The notes below the pieces were generated by a model, which searched no databases, had not been told where the DNA came from, and saw only the letters and a list, made by a program, of their open reading frames with translations. The translations under genes were made by a program, and so were the position numbers. Shown piece by piece: positions 14,192-22,492 of a stretch of DNA of 22,693 bases. This stretch comes from Leptolinea sp964404415 (lineage in GTDB: Bacteria; Chloroflexota; Anaerolineae; Anaerolineales; Anaerolineaceae). Every line of letters begins with the position of its first letter. Within the stretch, counting starts at the first letter, position 1. Where the stretch lies: the NCBI GenBank assembly GCA_964404415.1, contig CAYOKC010000056.1, forward strand, positions 1-22,693. The letters run 5' to 3'.

Positions 14192-16708
14192 ATGGCTGAA
14201 TCGATACGCGCGTTATGTGAAGCTCCGGCAGGGCAAAAAGAAGTGCTGCAGGGGAACATCGCATTTGCCGTAGGCTGTGTCCGCGGTGGCATCCATGCCG
14301 CGGATGGTTACCCCGGAACACCAAGCAGTGAAGTGATCGACCGCGGTCTCTCCGAAGTTCAGGACCTGATCCACGTTGACTGGTCGGTCAATGAGGCCGT
14401 GGCTTCCGCCGTGGGCGTCGGTCACACGTTGGCCGGCCGCGATTGCGTGGTCACCATGAAGATCCCCGGCCTCTTCCAGGCGGGTGACATCTTCACCAGC
14501 GGCGCGTCATTCACCCAGCAGCGCGGCGGGCTGGTGTATTACATCGCCAGCGATTTCACGCCCAGCTCCACCCAGCATGTGGTTGACCCGCGCTACCTGT
14601 TCAAATCCTGTTTCATCCCGGTGTTGGAACCCCGCAGCCATCAGGAACTGCATGAATCGGCCGCCATTGCCGTGGAGATCGCCCGGCAGTTCAACACACA
14701 GGTGGTCATTCTGCCGAACGGCAACCTGTGCCACAGCGAAGGCTTGATCCACCTGATGGACCCGCTGCACCGCGACCCGGTTGAAATGCCGGATACTTTG
14801 AAGGATTTCAACGTCTTCCCCGCGTTTGCCCGCAAGCACTACGACACAACCATGCGAGACCGCGTCCCCGCGCTGCAGGAAATGGTGGAATCCAGCCCAT
14901 TGAACATCTGGGAAAAGGGATCCGGCAAGATGGGTGTGGTCACCGCCGGGATGAGCGACCTGTACGTGCATGAGGTCAAAGAAGCCCTCGGGCTTGATAT
15001 CGACATCCTCTCGCTCGCCTGGACCAATCCCCTCCCCATGGACTTGATCACAGAATTCTACAACTCCATCGATGGCGATGTGTATGTGATCGAAGACGGC
15101 TACCGCTACATCCAGGAAGCCATGCTGCAGGCCGGCCTGCATCCCATCGGCAAGGATCCGTTCAGCAACCTGACGGAATGGTCACCGGCATTGGTGGCGG
15201 AAAAACTGGGCAAACCAGTCACCCACAATAAAGTTGACGTCCAACCCGTCCCCCGGCCCCCATCATTCTGTGCCGGCTGCCCGTACCGCCTGTTCGCCCA
15301 GGAAGTAGCCCAATTAAGGAAAAAGAAACAGGTCGGCACTGTGTTCGGCGATATCGGCTGCAACGGCTTGCTGTATTTCATGAACGCGCTGGATACCGGC
15401 CTGGCGATGGGCGCCAGTGAAGGACAGCGTATTGGTTATGTGATGGACAAACCGGAAGAAGCCGCCCGCTGCATCACCGTGGTGGGCGACAGCACCGAAT
15501 GCCATACCGGTATGGACGCCACGCGCAACGCGGTGTACCGCAACGTGCCGGGCGTCAAAGTGATCCTTGATAATTCCTGGACAGGCATGACCGGCGCGCA
15601 ACCCACTCCCACGTCGCCGGTCAACCTGTCCGGCCAGCCAATGAAGTTCAGCCTTCCGGCCAGCCTGCGCGCGCACGGCGCCAACGTGATCGAAGTCGGC
15701 GCCTATGACCGTAAAGGATTGCGAGCCGCGTTAAAGAGCGCGTTGGAAGAAGCCGCCAAAGGCGCCTACACCACCATCGTAGTGCAGGAAGGCGTATGCA
15801 TCCAGAAAGCGCAAAAGAGCACCCAGCGGGTATATGTTGACCCGGAAGTCTGCAAGAAATGCGGCGCGTGCCTGGTCTGCCCGGGTATTGAAGCGGACGA
15901 GAACGGCGTGCCGTATGTCACCAATATGTGCACCGGCTGCGGCGGCAGCAGCCCGGCCTGCGTTCAGATGTGCCCCACTGGCGTGCTGCACCCAATCGAC
16001 CTGAAAGACCTCAAACGCATGTCCATGCCGGAATACCCGGTTCCCGCCGAACGTTTCACAGAAAAAGACCTGACCGCGAAGGATATGCCGGAACGCATTT
16101 CCGTGGCCATCCGCGGTGTTGGCGGGCAGGGCAACCTGTTCTTCGGCGCAGTATTGTCGAAAGTGGCATCGCTGGCTGGCTATGACAAAAAGAATATTAT
16201 TAAAGGTGAGACCCATGGTATGGCGCAGATGGGCGGCCCGGTGATCAGCACCTTCGCCTGCGGCAACGCGCACAGCCCCGTCTTCCTTCCCGGCACCACC
16301 GACTGCCTGATCGTGATGGAAAAGAGCGAAGTACTGCGCCCCGATTTCCTCGCGCAGCTCAAGCCCGGCGGCATGGTATTAATGGCCGATACCACTATTA
16401 TTCCGATCGGGTTCCCGAAAGAACAATACCCCGCCGACGAGCAGATCTTCGCGAACCTCAAGGGATACAAAACCATCCTGGTGGATGTGCTGGGCAAGGC
16501 GCTGGAACTCGGTGACTCGAGTGGACGCGTGGCCAACGTGGTGATGATGGGCGTCCTCAGCACTGTCGATCCCTTTGACCGCATCCCCGAAGCCGCCTGG
16601 GTCGAAGCGCTGCGGCAGGTCAACGCGAAACCGTCTGTCTGGGCCGCCAACGCCGCCGCGTTCCATGCCGGGCGCGAAGTGGCTGCCGGCGCGAAAGTGA
16701 TCGCCTGA
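14192..16708 (+). CDS. Fused indolepyruvate:ferredoxin oxidoreductase-type enzyme (IorA-IorB in one chain)
   Basis: Oxidatively decarboxylates a 2-oxoacid (aryl pyruvates in the characterised family) to an acyl-CoA and reduces ferredoxin. Domains in order across 838 aa: N-terminal pyrimidine-binding domain starting with LQGNIAFAVGC and YPGTPSSE; a middle domain; thiamine-diphosphate domain with GDIGCNG and GDST (Asp433), then LDNSWTGMTGAQPTP; an 8-Cys ferredoxin-like segment (Cys554, 557, 560, 563 and Cys580, 583, 590, 594); and a gamma/IorB domain from about residue 632 (AIRGVGGQGNLFFG, GETHGMAQMGGPV). In the classical enzyme IorA and IorB are separate chains. The second Cys set has six residues between its second and third Cys, longer than the usual two. 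An AGGAG site lies 8 bases before the ATG. The acyl-CoA synthetase gene starts 19 bases after its stop. The exact 2-oxoacid is not readable. Confidence 0.92.
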   Translation: MAESIRALCEAPAGQKEVLQGNIAFAVGCVRGGIHAADGYPGTPSSEVIDRGLSEVQDLIHVDWSVNEAVASAVGVGHTLAGRDCVVTMKIPGLFQAGDIFTSGASFTQQRGGLVYYIASDFTPSSTQHVVDPRYLFKSCFIPVLEPRSHQELHESAAIAVEIARQFNTQVVILPNGNLCHSEGLIHLMDPLHRDPVEMPDTLKDFNVFPAFARKHYDTTMRDRVPALQEMVESSPLNIWEKGSGKMGVVTAGMSDLYVHEVKEALGLDIDILSLAWTNPLPMDLITEFYNSIDGDVYVIEDGYRYIQEAMLQAGLHPIGKDPFSNLTEWSPALVAEKLGKPVTHNKVDVQPVPRPPSFCAGCPYRLFAQEVAQLRKKKQVGTVFGDIGCNGLLYFMNALDTGLAMGASEGQRIGYVMDKPEEAARCITVVGDSTECHTGMDATRNAVYRNVPGVKVILDNSWTGMTGAQPTPTSPVNLSGQPMKFSLPASLRAHGANVIEVGAYDRKGLRAALKSALEEAAKGAYTTIVVQEGVCIQKAQKSTQRVYVDPEVCKKCGACLVCPGIEADENGVPYVTNMCTGCGGSSPACVQMCPTGVLHPIDLKDLKRMSMPEYPVPAERFTEKDLTAKDMPERISVAIRGVGGQGNLFFGAVLSKVASLAGYDKKNIIKGETHGMAQMGGPVISTFACGNAHSPVFLPGTTDCLIVMEKSEVLRPDFLAQLKPGGMVLMADTTIIPIGFPKEQYPADEQIFANLKGYKTILVDVLGKALELGDSSGRVANVVMMGVLSTVDPFDRIPEAAWVEALRQVNAKPSVWAANAAAFHAGREVAAGAKVIA

Positions 16709-16727
16709 TTTATCCGGGAGGGACCGC

Positions 16728-18776
16728 ATGCTGCAAAAACTGCTTGAACCCAAAAGTATCGCCGTTATCGGCGCCAGTGAAGACGTCACCAAACCGGGCG
16801 GCCGGTTGACGCTGAATATCCTGACAAAAGGATTCCCCGGCAACCTGTACCTGGTCAACCCCAAAGGCGGGAAAATCCAGGGTGTAAACGCTTACACGTC
16901 GATCGCCGAACTGCCCGAAGCGCCCGACCTGGCGTTGATCGGCGTGCCGGCTAAATTCGTGCGTGACTCCCTGCAGCAACTGGCCGATAAAGGCGCGAAG
17001 ATCGTGGTGGTCCTGAGCGCCGGCTTCGGCGAACAGGGCGCGGAAGGTAAAGCGGAAGAAAAAGCGCTGGCTGAAATTGCCACCAAACACAATATGCTGC
17101 TGCTCGGCCCCAACTGCTCCGGCGTGATGACCTACGCCCACGCCAGCAAGTTCACCGGCGTGGCCCTTGAACTGGTCAAAGGCGGCATTGACTTCATCAG
17201 CGGCTCCGGCGCCACGGTCGACTTCCTGGCCGAGCACGCCATGCGCCGCGGACTGAAATTCAATTCCTTCCTCACCGTGGGCAACTCCGCGCAAAGCGGT
17301 GTGCCCGATATGATGGATATCTACGACGCAGGTCACGAGCCAGATAGCCCGAAGGTGATGATCACCTACCAGGAGAGCATCGTCAACCCGCAGAAATTCC
17401 TGAAAGCCTCGCGCAGCCTGAATAAAAAGGGCGTGCTGATCGCCGGGATCAAAGCCGGCACCACACATGCCGGCAGCCGCGCAGCCGCCAGCCATACCGG
17501 CGCCATGGCCACCAATGACACGGCCGTGCAGGCGTTGTTTGACAAAGCCGGCGTGATCCGCGTGAATTCCCGCCAGGATCTGATCGACGTGGCGGCCATC
17601 CTCACGCTGGTCAAAGGCAAAGCTGACGGCAGGCGTGTGGCGATCGTCACCGACGCGGGCGGCCCGGGCGTGATGCTGTGCGACGAGCTCAGTCAACTCG
17701 GTTTTGAGGTGCCGCATTTCAAAGAAACCACTCGCCAGAAACTGGCGGAAGTGCTGCCGGCCGGCGCGGGAACAGGCAACCCCGTGGATACCCTGCCCAC
17801 CAGCGGCGCGGAAAACCTGGATAAAGTATTAAGTATTCTGATCGAAGAAGAAAAGGATCAGATCGATTACATCGTGGTGATGAACGGCGATGCCGGCATG
17901 ATGGACAACCGCGCCCTTTACCGCGTGGCTAAAAAATATGTGGACAGCAGCCCCATCCCGGTGATCCCTTCGTATGTTTCGGTGCTGTCGTCCGAAGAAC
18001 CGCTGAAGATGTTCCGCGAGTTGGGCGGTTGCTATTTTGAAGACGAAGTTGAACTGGCCCGTGCGCTGGGTCGCGTGGTCAACCGGCCGCGCATTTACGA
18101 GCCGGAAACCTCGGCGGCTGGATATGACAAAAAGAAGATCGCCGCGCTGCTCGAGGGCTGTCACGGCGCGCTGACCCCGCAGGTGACTCGCGAAGTGCTG
18201 CAGGCCGCGGGCATCCGCTTCCCCGGGCAGATCGAATTGACGGATAAAGCCGGTCTGAAGTCCATCCCGTTTGCCTTCCCCTGGGTGCTCAAAGTGATGG
18301 GCCCGCTGCACAAGAGTGACGTGGGCGGCGTGCGCGTGGGCATCAAAGACCTGGGCGAAGCCGAAAAGGTTTGGGACGACCTGCTGAAGATCAAAGATGC
18401 CACCGGCGTGCTGGTGCAGCAGATGGTCAAAGGCACCGAGGTGATCGTCGGCGCGAACCGTGAGCCGGGATACGGCCATCTGGTGGCGTTTGGCCTGGGC
18501 GGCATTTACACCGAGGCGCTGAAAGACGTCAACTTTGCGCTGGCGCCGCTGGCCAACGAAGAGGCCGGTCGGCTGATCCAGTCCATCCGTTCGCTGGCAT
18601 TACTCAAGGGCGTGCGCGGCGAGCCGGGCATGGACCTGGACACGCTGCGGGATATCCTCATCCGCATCAGCCTGCTTGTGACGGACTTCCCGTCAATACA
18701 GGAACTGGACCTCAACCCGGTGAAGGGTTACGACAAGGATATCTTCACTGTCGACGCGCGCGTGCTGGTGGATTGA
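16728..18776 (+). CDS. ADP-forming acyl-CoA (acetyl-CoA type) synthetase, fused alpha-beta
   Basis: Converts acyl-CoA, ADP and phosphate to acid, CoA and ATP, a substrate-level phosphorylation step. The 682-aa chain has a CoA-binding domain (LLEPKSIAVIGAS at the start, LLGPNCSGVM near 125), two succinyl-CoA-ligase-like domains with the phosphorylated His256 in ASHTGAMA (Pyrococcus His257 equivalent), and a C-terminal ATP-grasp domain from about residue 465 with KVMGPLHKSDVGGV and the closing ELDLNPV. The Pyrococcus enzyme has separate alpha and beta chains; the fused form is common in other lineages. A GGGAGGG ribosome-binding site precedes the ATG, 19 bases after the oxidoreductase stop. Position next to the IorAB-like enzyme indicates that it uses that enzyme's acyl-CoA product to make ATP. 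Confidence 0.95.
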   Translation: MLQKLLEPKSIAVIGASEDVTKPGGRLTLNILTKGFPGNLYLVNPKGGKIQGVNAYTSIAELPEAPDLALIGVPAKFVRDSLQQLADKGAKIVVVLSAGFGEQGAEGKAEEKALAEIATKHNMLLLGPNCSGVMTYAHASKFTGVALELVKGGIDFISGSGATVDFLAEHAMRRGLKFNSFLTVGNSAQSGVPDMMDIYDAGHEPDSPKVMITYQESIVNPQKFLKASRSLNKKGVLIAGIKAGTTHAGSRAAASHTGAMATNDTAVQALFDKAGVIRVNSRQDLIDVAAILTLVKGKADGRRVAIVTDAGGPGVMLCDELSQLGFEVPHFKETTRQKLAEVLPAGAGTGNPVDTLPTSGAENLDKVLSILIEEEKDQIDYIVVMNGDAGMMDNRALYRVAKKYVDSSPIPVIPSYVSVLSSEEPLKMFRELGGCYFEDEVELARALGRVVNRPRIYEPETSAAGYDKKKIAALLEGCHGALTPQVTREVLQAAGIRFPGQIELTDKAGLKSIPFAFPWVLKVMGPLHKSDVGGVRVGIKDLGEAEKVWDDLLKIKDATGVLVQQMVKGTEVIVGANREPGYGHLVAFGLGGIYTEALKDVNFALAPLANEEAGRLIQSIRSLALLKGVRGEPGMDLDTLRDILIRISLLVTDFPSIQELDLNPVKGYDKDIFTVDARVLVD

Positions 18777-18937
18777 ATCCCCCTTTGATTCCCCACCTGC
18801 AGCAAAAAGCGCTGCGGCGCAGGCCTTTCACGAGGGGGGGCAAAAGCCGGCCTATGCCAGACAAAATGACTGGGTTCCTCTAGTTATATTTGTAAAGCAG
18901 CTTTTTTTCGAATCAACCTGAAAAATCGCAGACCAAG

Positions 18938-18957
18938 CCCCTCTTCGTGAAGAGGGG
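18938..18957. repeat. Hairpin in the 278-base spacer after the acyl-CoA synthetase gene
   Basis: CCCCTCTTC and GAAGAGGGG form a perfect 9-base stem with a GT loop, extended by two weaker pairs. No T run follows, so it is a poor Rho-independent terminator and more likely part of a dispersed repeat. The rest of 18777-19054 holds a second C/G-rich stretch (CCTGC...GCAGG near 18798) and no gene that I can support. Confidence 0.5.
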
Positions 18958-19054
18958 TTGGGGAGATTCGCGCCGGGAATTCATCCAATCCAATCCCCCG
19001 GAACCGAAATCATGCAGTACCATTAACCACATTCCCAACCCGTGAGGCACCCCC

Positions 19055-19765
19055 ATGACCAAACACTATTCCATATCCAAAGACGTCTTTGAAAAGTTCC
19101 CCGAATTCCGCCGCGGCGTGGTTGTGGCAACGGGCCTCACCAATCCTCCGACCTGCGCCGAACTCACCGCGGCCATCCGCGAAGCGGAAGCGGCATTGCC
19201 GTCTATACTGAATATAGACACTATCCTTGAGAATCCAAAGATCTCCAGTTGGCGTGAAGCCTACCGCTCCATCGGTATCAAACCGACCGAATTCCGCCCG
19301 TCCGTGGAAGCCCTCGCGCGGCGTGTACTACGCGGCGAACCGCTTGCCCCCATCAGTACACTGGTGGATATTGGCACACTGGTGACCATCCGGCATCTGC
19401 TCCCCACCGGAGCGCATGCCATCGACCACCTGATGGGTGACATCGAACTGCGCTTCGCCGATGGCACCGAAGACTTTGTCCCCTTTGGCACCGATACCCT
19501 CGAACACCCGGCCCCCGGTGAGATCATCTTCGCTGACGGCAGCACCGTGATGACCCGCCGCTGGACATGGCGGCAATCCAACCACAGCCTGGTGGTGGCG
19601 GAGACCACGGCGGTCGAAGTCAACATTGACGCGCTGCCGCCCTTCACCCTGAGCGACGTGGAAGCCATCTGCGCCGAAGTGGGCGACCTGCTGGTGAAGT
19701 ATGCCGGCGGTTCGTACCGCTACGAGGTGCTCACCAGAGAGCACCCGGTGATGGATCTGATATAA
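19055..19765 (+). CDS. Stand-alone B3/B4-domain protein (PheT editing-domain homologue)
   Basis: A 236-aa protein corresponding to the B3/B4 domain of the phenylalanyl-tRNA synthetase beta chain, COG3382 type. Visible segments are WREAYRSIGIKPTEFRPSVE near residue 66, LVDIGTLVTIRHLLPTGAHAID near 107, a GE-containing strand pair, and RRWTWRQSNHS near 168. In PheT this domain hydrolyses mischarged Tyr-tRNA(Phe); stand-alone copies are thought to edit tRNA or act on related substrates, but this is not settled. The ATG follows a weak GTGAGG site. It is 278 bases after the catabolic cluster and probably has its own promoter. The family call is based on motif recall, not a search. Confidence 0.82.
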   Translation: MTKHYSISKDVFEKFPEFRRGVVVATGLTNPPTCAELTAAIREAEAALPSILNIDTILENPKISSWREAYRSIGIKPTEFRPSVEALARRVLRGEPLAPISTLVDIGTLVTIRHLLPTGAHAIDHLMGDIELRFADGTEDFVPFGTDTLEHPAPGEIIFADGSTVMTRRWTWRQSNHSLVVAETTAVEVNIDALPPFTLSDVEAICAEVGDLLVKYAGGSYRYEVLTREHPVMDLI

Positions 19766-19794
19766 GAAATCATGTTTTGTGAACGAACTATGAA

Positions 19795-19814
19795 GGTTGG
19801 GGCATGACCCAACC
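19795..19814. terminator. Hairpin terminator between two convergent genes
   Basis: GGTTGGG (19795-19801) and CCCAACC (19808-19814) form a perfect stem with a 6-base loop in the 57-base gap between the convergent B3/B4 and F420-type genes. A T-rich stretch follows on the plus strand (GGTTTTGGTTATTT), so it may end transcription of the plus-strand gene and possibly both. Confidence 0.6.
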
Positions 19815-19822
19815 GGTTTTGG

Positions 19823-20269
19823 TTATTTGAGCGTTACCCGGATCATCACAACTTCGTTGACAGCCTTCTCGATCTCGTCCTTTTTCGGTTCGCCCGCCTC
19901 GTCAAAGGTGACGCTGTAGAACTTCGCGTCGCTGCGCACGGCTTTCAGGTGATCGGTCAGCCCTTCTATCTTGGCGGCACTATCGGCAACGGTGACATCG
20001 GCCTGGCCGGTGTAGTCCTTGCCGCGAATCCGCAATGTGACCGGCGCGCCGGCAGCGAGGTTCTTATACCATTCGCCGTGCGTGAAGATGGTCACCTGGC
20101 TGCCTTTTTGCGAGTAGCTCACCGGGGTGGAATACGTTTTACCGCTCTTGCGCCCGGTAAATGTGACCAATGTGATGGTCTTGCTGACCATACCGTGCAG
20201 CGGTGAGCGCAGAATAAAGCGCATCGTCGCGTTGACGGCGGGCGGAATGGTGGTTTTCTTTTCTTCCAT
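19823..20269 (-). CDS. F420H2-dependent quinone reductase / nitroreductase-like (DDN family)
   Basis: A 148-aa protein of the split beta-barrel deazaflavin-dependent family. Signature segments are LVTFTGRKSGKTYSTPVSY near residue 35 and WYKNLAAGAPVTLRIRGK near 66, followed by a segment resembling the family's C-terminal part. Characterised members (such as Ddn of Mycobacterium) reduce quinones or nitroimidazoles with F420H2, so the host may make F420; that is inference. The start at 20269 has GGAGGGAAAACC before it and lies just after the predicted transcription start; an ATG at 20320 falls on the -35 box and is rejected. Confidence 0.85.
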   Translation of the reverse strand: MEEKKTTIPPAVNATMRFILRSPLHGMVSKTITLVTFTGRKSGKTYSTPVSYSQKGSQVTIFTHGEWYKNLAAGAPVTLRIRGKDYTGQADVTVADSAAKIEGLTDHLKAVRSDAKFYSVTFDEAGEPKKDEIEKAVNEVVMIRVTLK

Positions 20270-20291
20270 GGTTTTCCCTCCAATGATATTG

Positions 20292-20320
20292 ACTGTAGCA
20301 AAGATGCCAGAGAGAGTCAA
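20292..20320 (-). promoter_or_regulatory. Candidate promoter of the F420-type gene
   Basis: Read on the minus strand: TTGACT (20320-20315) and TACAGT (20297-20292) with 17 bases between. The predicted start of transcription at about 20285 lies just upstream of the GGAGGG ribosome-binding site. Confidence 0.6.
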
Positions 20321-20433
20321 ATTGAAAATGAGATTAATAAAAAAATTTGTTAGTCTTAGACAATAAATTGGTTTTTATCTTTTGGGATATGTTCCATTTA
20401 TTAAATTATTCATAGTAAACACAACCGTTTTAT

Positions 20434-20462
20434 TTGATATTTTTGTAATTTTTTGGTAATAT
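20434..20462 (+). promoter_or_regulatory. Candidate sigma70 promoter of the RloA-like gene
   Basis: TTGATA (20434-20439) and TAATAT (20457-20462) with 17 bases between. The predicted start at about 20469 is just before GGAGG (20476-20480), which rules out the ATG at 20461 as the start codon. The 20270-20484 spacer otherwise holds the divergent promoter and AT-rich sequence with no gene. Confidence 0.65.
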
Positions 20463-20484
20463 GTATATGCATAACGGAGGAAAT

Positions 20485-21768
20485 ATGTTAATAGAATATA
20501 GACTCAAAAATTATCGATGCTTTAAAGATGAACAAGTGCTAAGTATGATTGCCTCAAGCGATAATTCCAACCTCAGTAACTTATTTTCTTCACCAATAAA
20601 CAACAAGATTAATTTACTAAAAACTGTTGCAATCTATGGCGCGAATGCATCCGGTAAAACAAAGTTATTAGAATCATTAAATTTTTTAGATGGGTTTGTC
20701 TCCAATTCTTTCCAAAGAAAACCGAATTCGAGTATCTTCGTTGCGCCATTTCTTTACGATGATGAGTCAAAAAAAAATCCGACAGAATTCGAAGTTACTT
20801 TTGTACAAAACAATATTAGATATCAATATGGATTTTCAGTAAATCAGACAAAAGTTTTAAATGAATGGCTTTATTCATGGCCAAAAGGAAGGTTAGCTGT
20901 TTTTTTTGAGAGAACTTTTGATTCTTTATTGGACGAATATAAGTACAAATTTGGTGATTTGTTTCGCGGAGAAAAGGAAAGGATTAAAGACTCAACTCGA
21001 CCAAACGCTCTATTTCTATCAACTGGAGCCTTTCTTAATCATGATCAATTAAGATCAGTTTATGATTGGTTTTTGGACGGATTACATGGCTTTTCTTCCA
21101 ATAACATTCCTCTAGAATATGTTACAAAAATAATCAGTCAAGAAAAGTATAAAAAAAAGATTTTAGAGTTTTTACAAATCGCAGATATACAAATTGATGA
21201 CTATGAAGTTCAAGAGGAGAAATTTCCAATTCCAAGTGAAATGCCAGAGAAATATAGAAAAATTCTCAACGAATTATATGAAGCAGGACCCGAACCAAAA
21301 AAAACGCGAGTGAACGTAATCAGAAAAAATCAAATTGGCGACTATTTTTCTCTTGATTTAGAAAAGGATGAATCAGAAGGAACAAAAAGGTTTTTTACAT
21401 TGATTGCGGAAATTTTCATTGCTTTTGAGAAACCGGGAGTTTTTTATATTGATGAACTAGATTCCAGTTTTCATCCTTTACTTACAAGAGAAATCATTAA
21501 TTTGTTCCAAAATAGTGAGATTAATTGTAATAATGTTCAACTCATTTTTAATACTCACGATACAACCTTGTTAGAACAGGATTTATTTAGACGTGACCAA
21601 ATTTGGTTTGTAGAGAAGAAAGCTGATATGACATCAGAACTTTATTCTTTAGCAGAATTCAATCCGCGAAAGAATGAGCTTCTTGCAAAGGGTTATTTAC
21701 AAGGTCGCTATGGGGCAATTCCATTTATTGGAGATGTAGAATTCATATCTACAAATAAGGGGTGTTAA
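20485..21768 (+). CDS. AAA ATPase, RloA-like (ABC/SMC-type ATPase of a defence pair)
   Basis: A 427-aa ATPase of the AAA_15/AAA_21 type. It opens with the LIEYRLKNYRCFKDE strand seen in SMC/RecF-like ATPases, then Walker A GANASGKT (residues 52-59), Walker B VFYIDELD (Asp323-Glu324), and a NTHD segment (about residue 356) with the switch His. Such ATPases pair with a nuclease or Toprim-like partner, as in RloA-RloB, PARIS (AriA-AriB) and OLD-Gabija-type systems. The ATG at 20485 has GGAGG upstream. The RloB-like gene starts two bases after the stop. It is clearly richer in A and T than all genes to its left, so it was probably acquired with its partner. No transmembrane segment is seen. Confidence 0.88.
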   Translation: MLIEYRLKNYRCFKDEQVLSMIASSDNSNLSNLFSSPINNKINLLKTVAIYGANASGKTKLLESLNFLDGFVSNSFQRKPNSSIFVAPFLYDDESKKNPTEFEVTFVQNNIRYQYGFSVNQTKVLNEWLYSWPKGRLAVFFERTFDSLLDEYKYKFGDLFRGEKERIKDSTRPNALFLSTGAFLNHDQLRSVYDWFLDGLHGFSSNNIPLEYVTKIISQEKYKKKILEFLQIADIQIDDYEVQEEKFPIPSEMPEKYRKILNELYEAGPEPKKTRVNVIRKNQIGDYFSLDLEKDESEGTKRFFTLIAEIFIAFEKPGVFYIDELDSSFHPLLTREIINLFQNSEINCNNVQLIFNTHDTTLLEQDLFRRDQIWFVEKKADMTSELYSLAEFNPRKNELLAKGYLQGRYGAIPFIGDVEFISTNKGC

Positions 21769-21769
21769 T

Positions 21770-22447
21770 ATGCGCGTTAGTAACCCTTCTGGAAAAAAGG
21801 GGGATTTTAATTCACCAAAATCATTAAAGAATTCGCGAAAACCTGTTGGTTTTCGTTCTTATAAGAAACAAATAGTGATTGTCGTAGAGGGAACAAAAAC
21901 TGAGGATGGATATTTTAGATCATTAGCGCAAGATTTACATCTTCAAACGGTAAAGGTGACTGTTCATAATTCAAAAATGAAAACAACACCTAAACAAATA
22001 TATGAAAAAGCTAAATCAAAAAGGGAAGAATTACGATCTCTTGGATTGTGGGATGAAGAAGATGATGAAGTGTGGTGTGTATTTGACACTTAATCAGAAC
22101 AAATCAAAAAACAATACGATTATCTTTATCCAATTATCGAAGGAGACGGGATAAGATGTGCAATTTCCAATCCTTCCTTTGAATACTGGTACCTTTTACA
22201 TCATTGTCAAACAACAAAACCATTTCAGAATGCTGACGAAGTAATGAATGAATTAGAACGATTCATTTATGGATATTCAAAAGGGACTTGCTATTATTCT
22301 AATCTAAAGAACCTTACTAGTAATGCGTGCAATAATGCTGTTGCATTACGAAAAAGAGACTTAACTCATTGGGACCAATGGAAAAATCCGTCTACTGGGG
22401 TATATCAGTTAGTAAACAAAGTAGTTGAATTATTTGAAAAAAAATAA
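21770..22447 (+). pseudogene. RloB-like protein interrupted by an in-frame TAA
   Basis: The reading frame runs 225 codons from the ATG at 21770 to a TAA at 22445-22447, but a TAA at 22091-22093 stops it after 107 residues. Both halves belong to one RloB-type protein: the first has IVIVVEGTKTEDGYFRSL (residues about 35-52) and ends within VFDT; the second, in the same frame, continues with CAISNPSFEYWYLLHH, a conserved RloB segment. The stop follows VFDT directly and replaces the next conserved acidic residue. One base change (GAA to TAA) would explain it. Options are a true nonsense mutation, a sequencing or assembly error, or a functional 107-aa N-terminal product. No ribosome-binding site precedes the internal ATG at 22244. 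The ATG at 21770 starts two bases after the ATPase stop. Confidence 0.8.
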
Positions 22448-22457
22448 AATTCCTCTC

Positions 22458-22486
22458 TTGACACCTCTCCGCAATCTCCCTATAAT
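22458..22486 (+). promoter_or_regulatory. Consensus sigma70 promoter for the T-box transcript
   Basis: TTGACA (22458-22463) and TATAAT (22481-22486) match the consensus exactly, with a 17-base spacer. The start of transcription is predicted at about 22493, at the 5' end of the T-box leader. Confidence 0.9.
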
Positions 22487-22492
22487 ACTGAC

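Noticed and set aside
14507..15142. Minus-strand open frame of 211 codons inside the IorAB-like gene
   Set aside because: Same reason: antisense of a clear gene, no domain, no ribosome-binding site.
16710..17717. Long open frame on the minus strand across the acyl-CoA synthetase gene (335 codons)
   Set aside because: It is opposite a well-supported gene, its product is His/Gly-rich low-complexity sequence with no recognisable domain, and it arises from the codon bias of a GC-rich gene.
18938..18957. Rho-independent terminator after the acyl-CoA synthetase gene
   Set aside because: A strong stem is present but no T run follows, and it lies 160 bases after the stop; kept only as a repeat/hairpin.
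22091..22093. Recoded stop codon (stop reassignment or selenocysteine-like readthrough) in the RloB-like gene
   Set aside because: The codon is TAA, other genes in the window use TAA as a normal stop, and no recoding element is seen; a nonsense change or sequence error is simpler.
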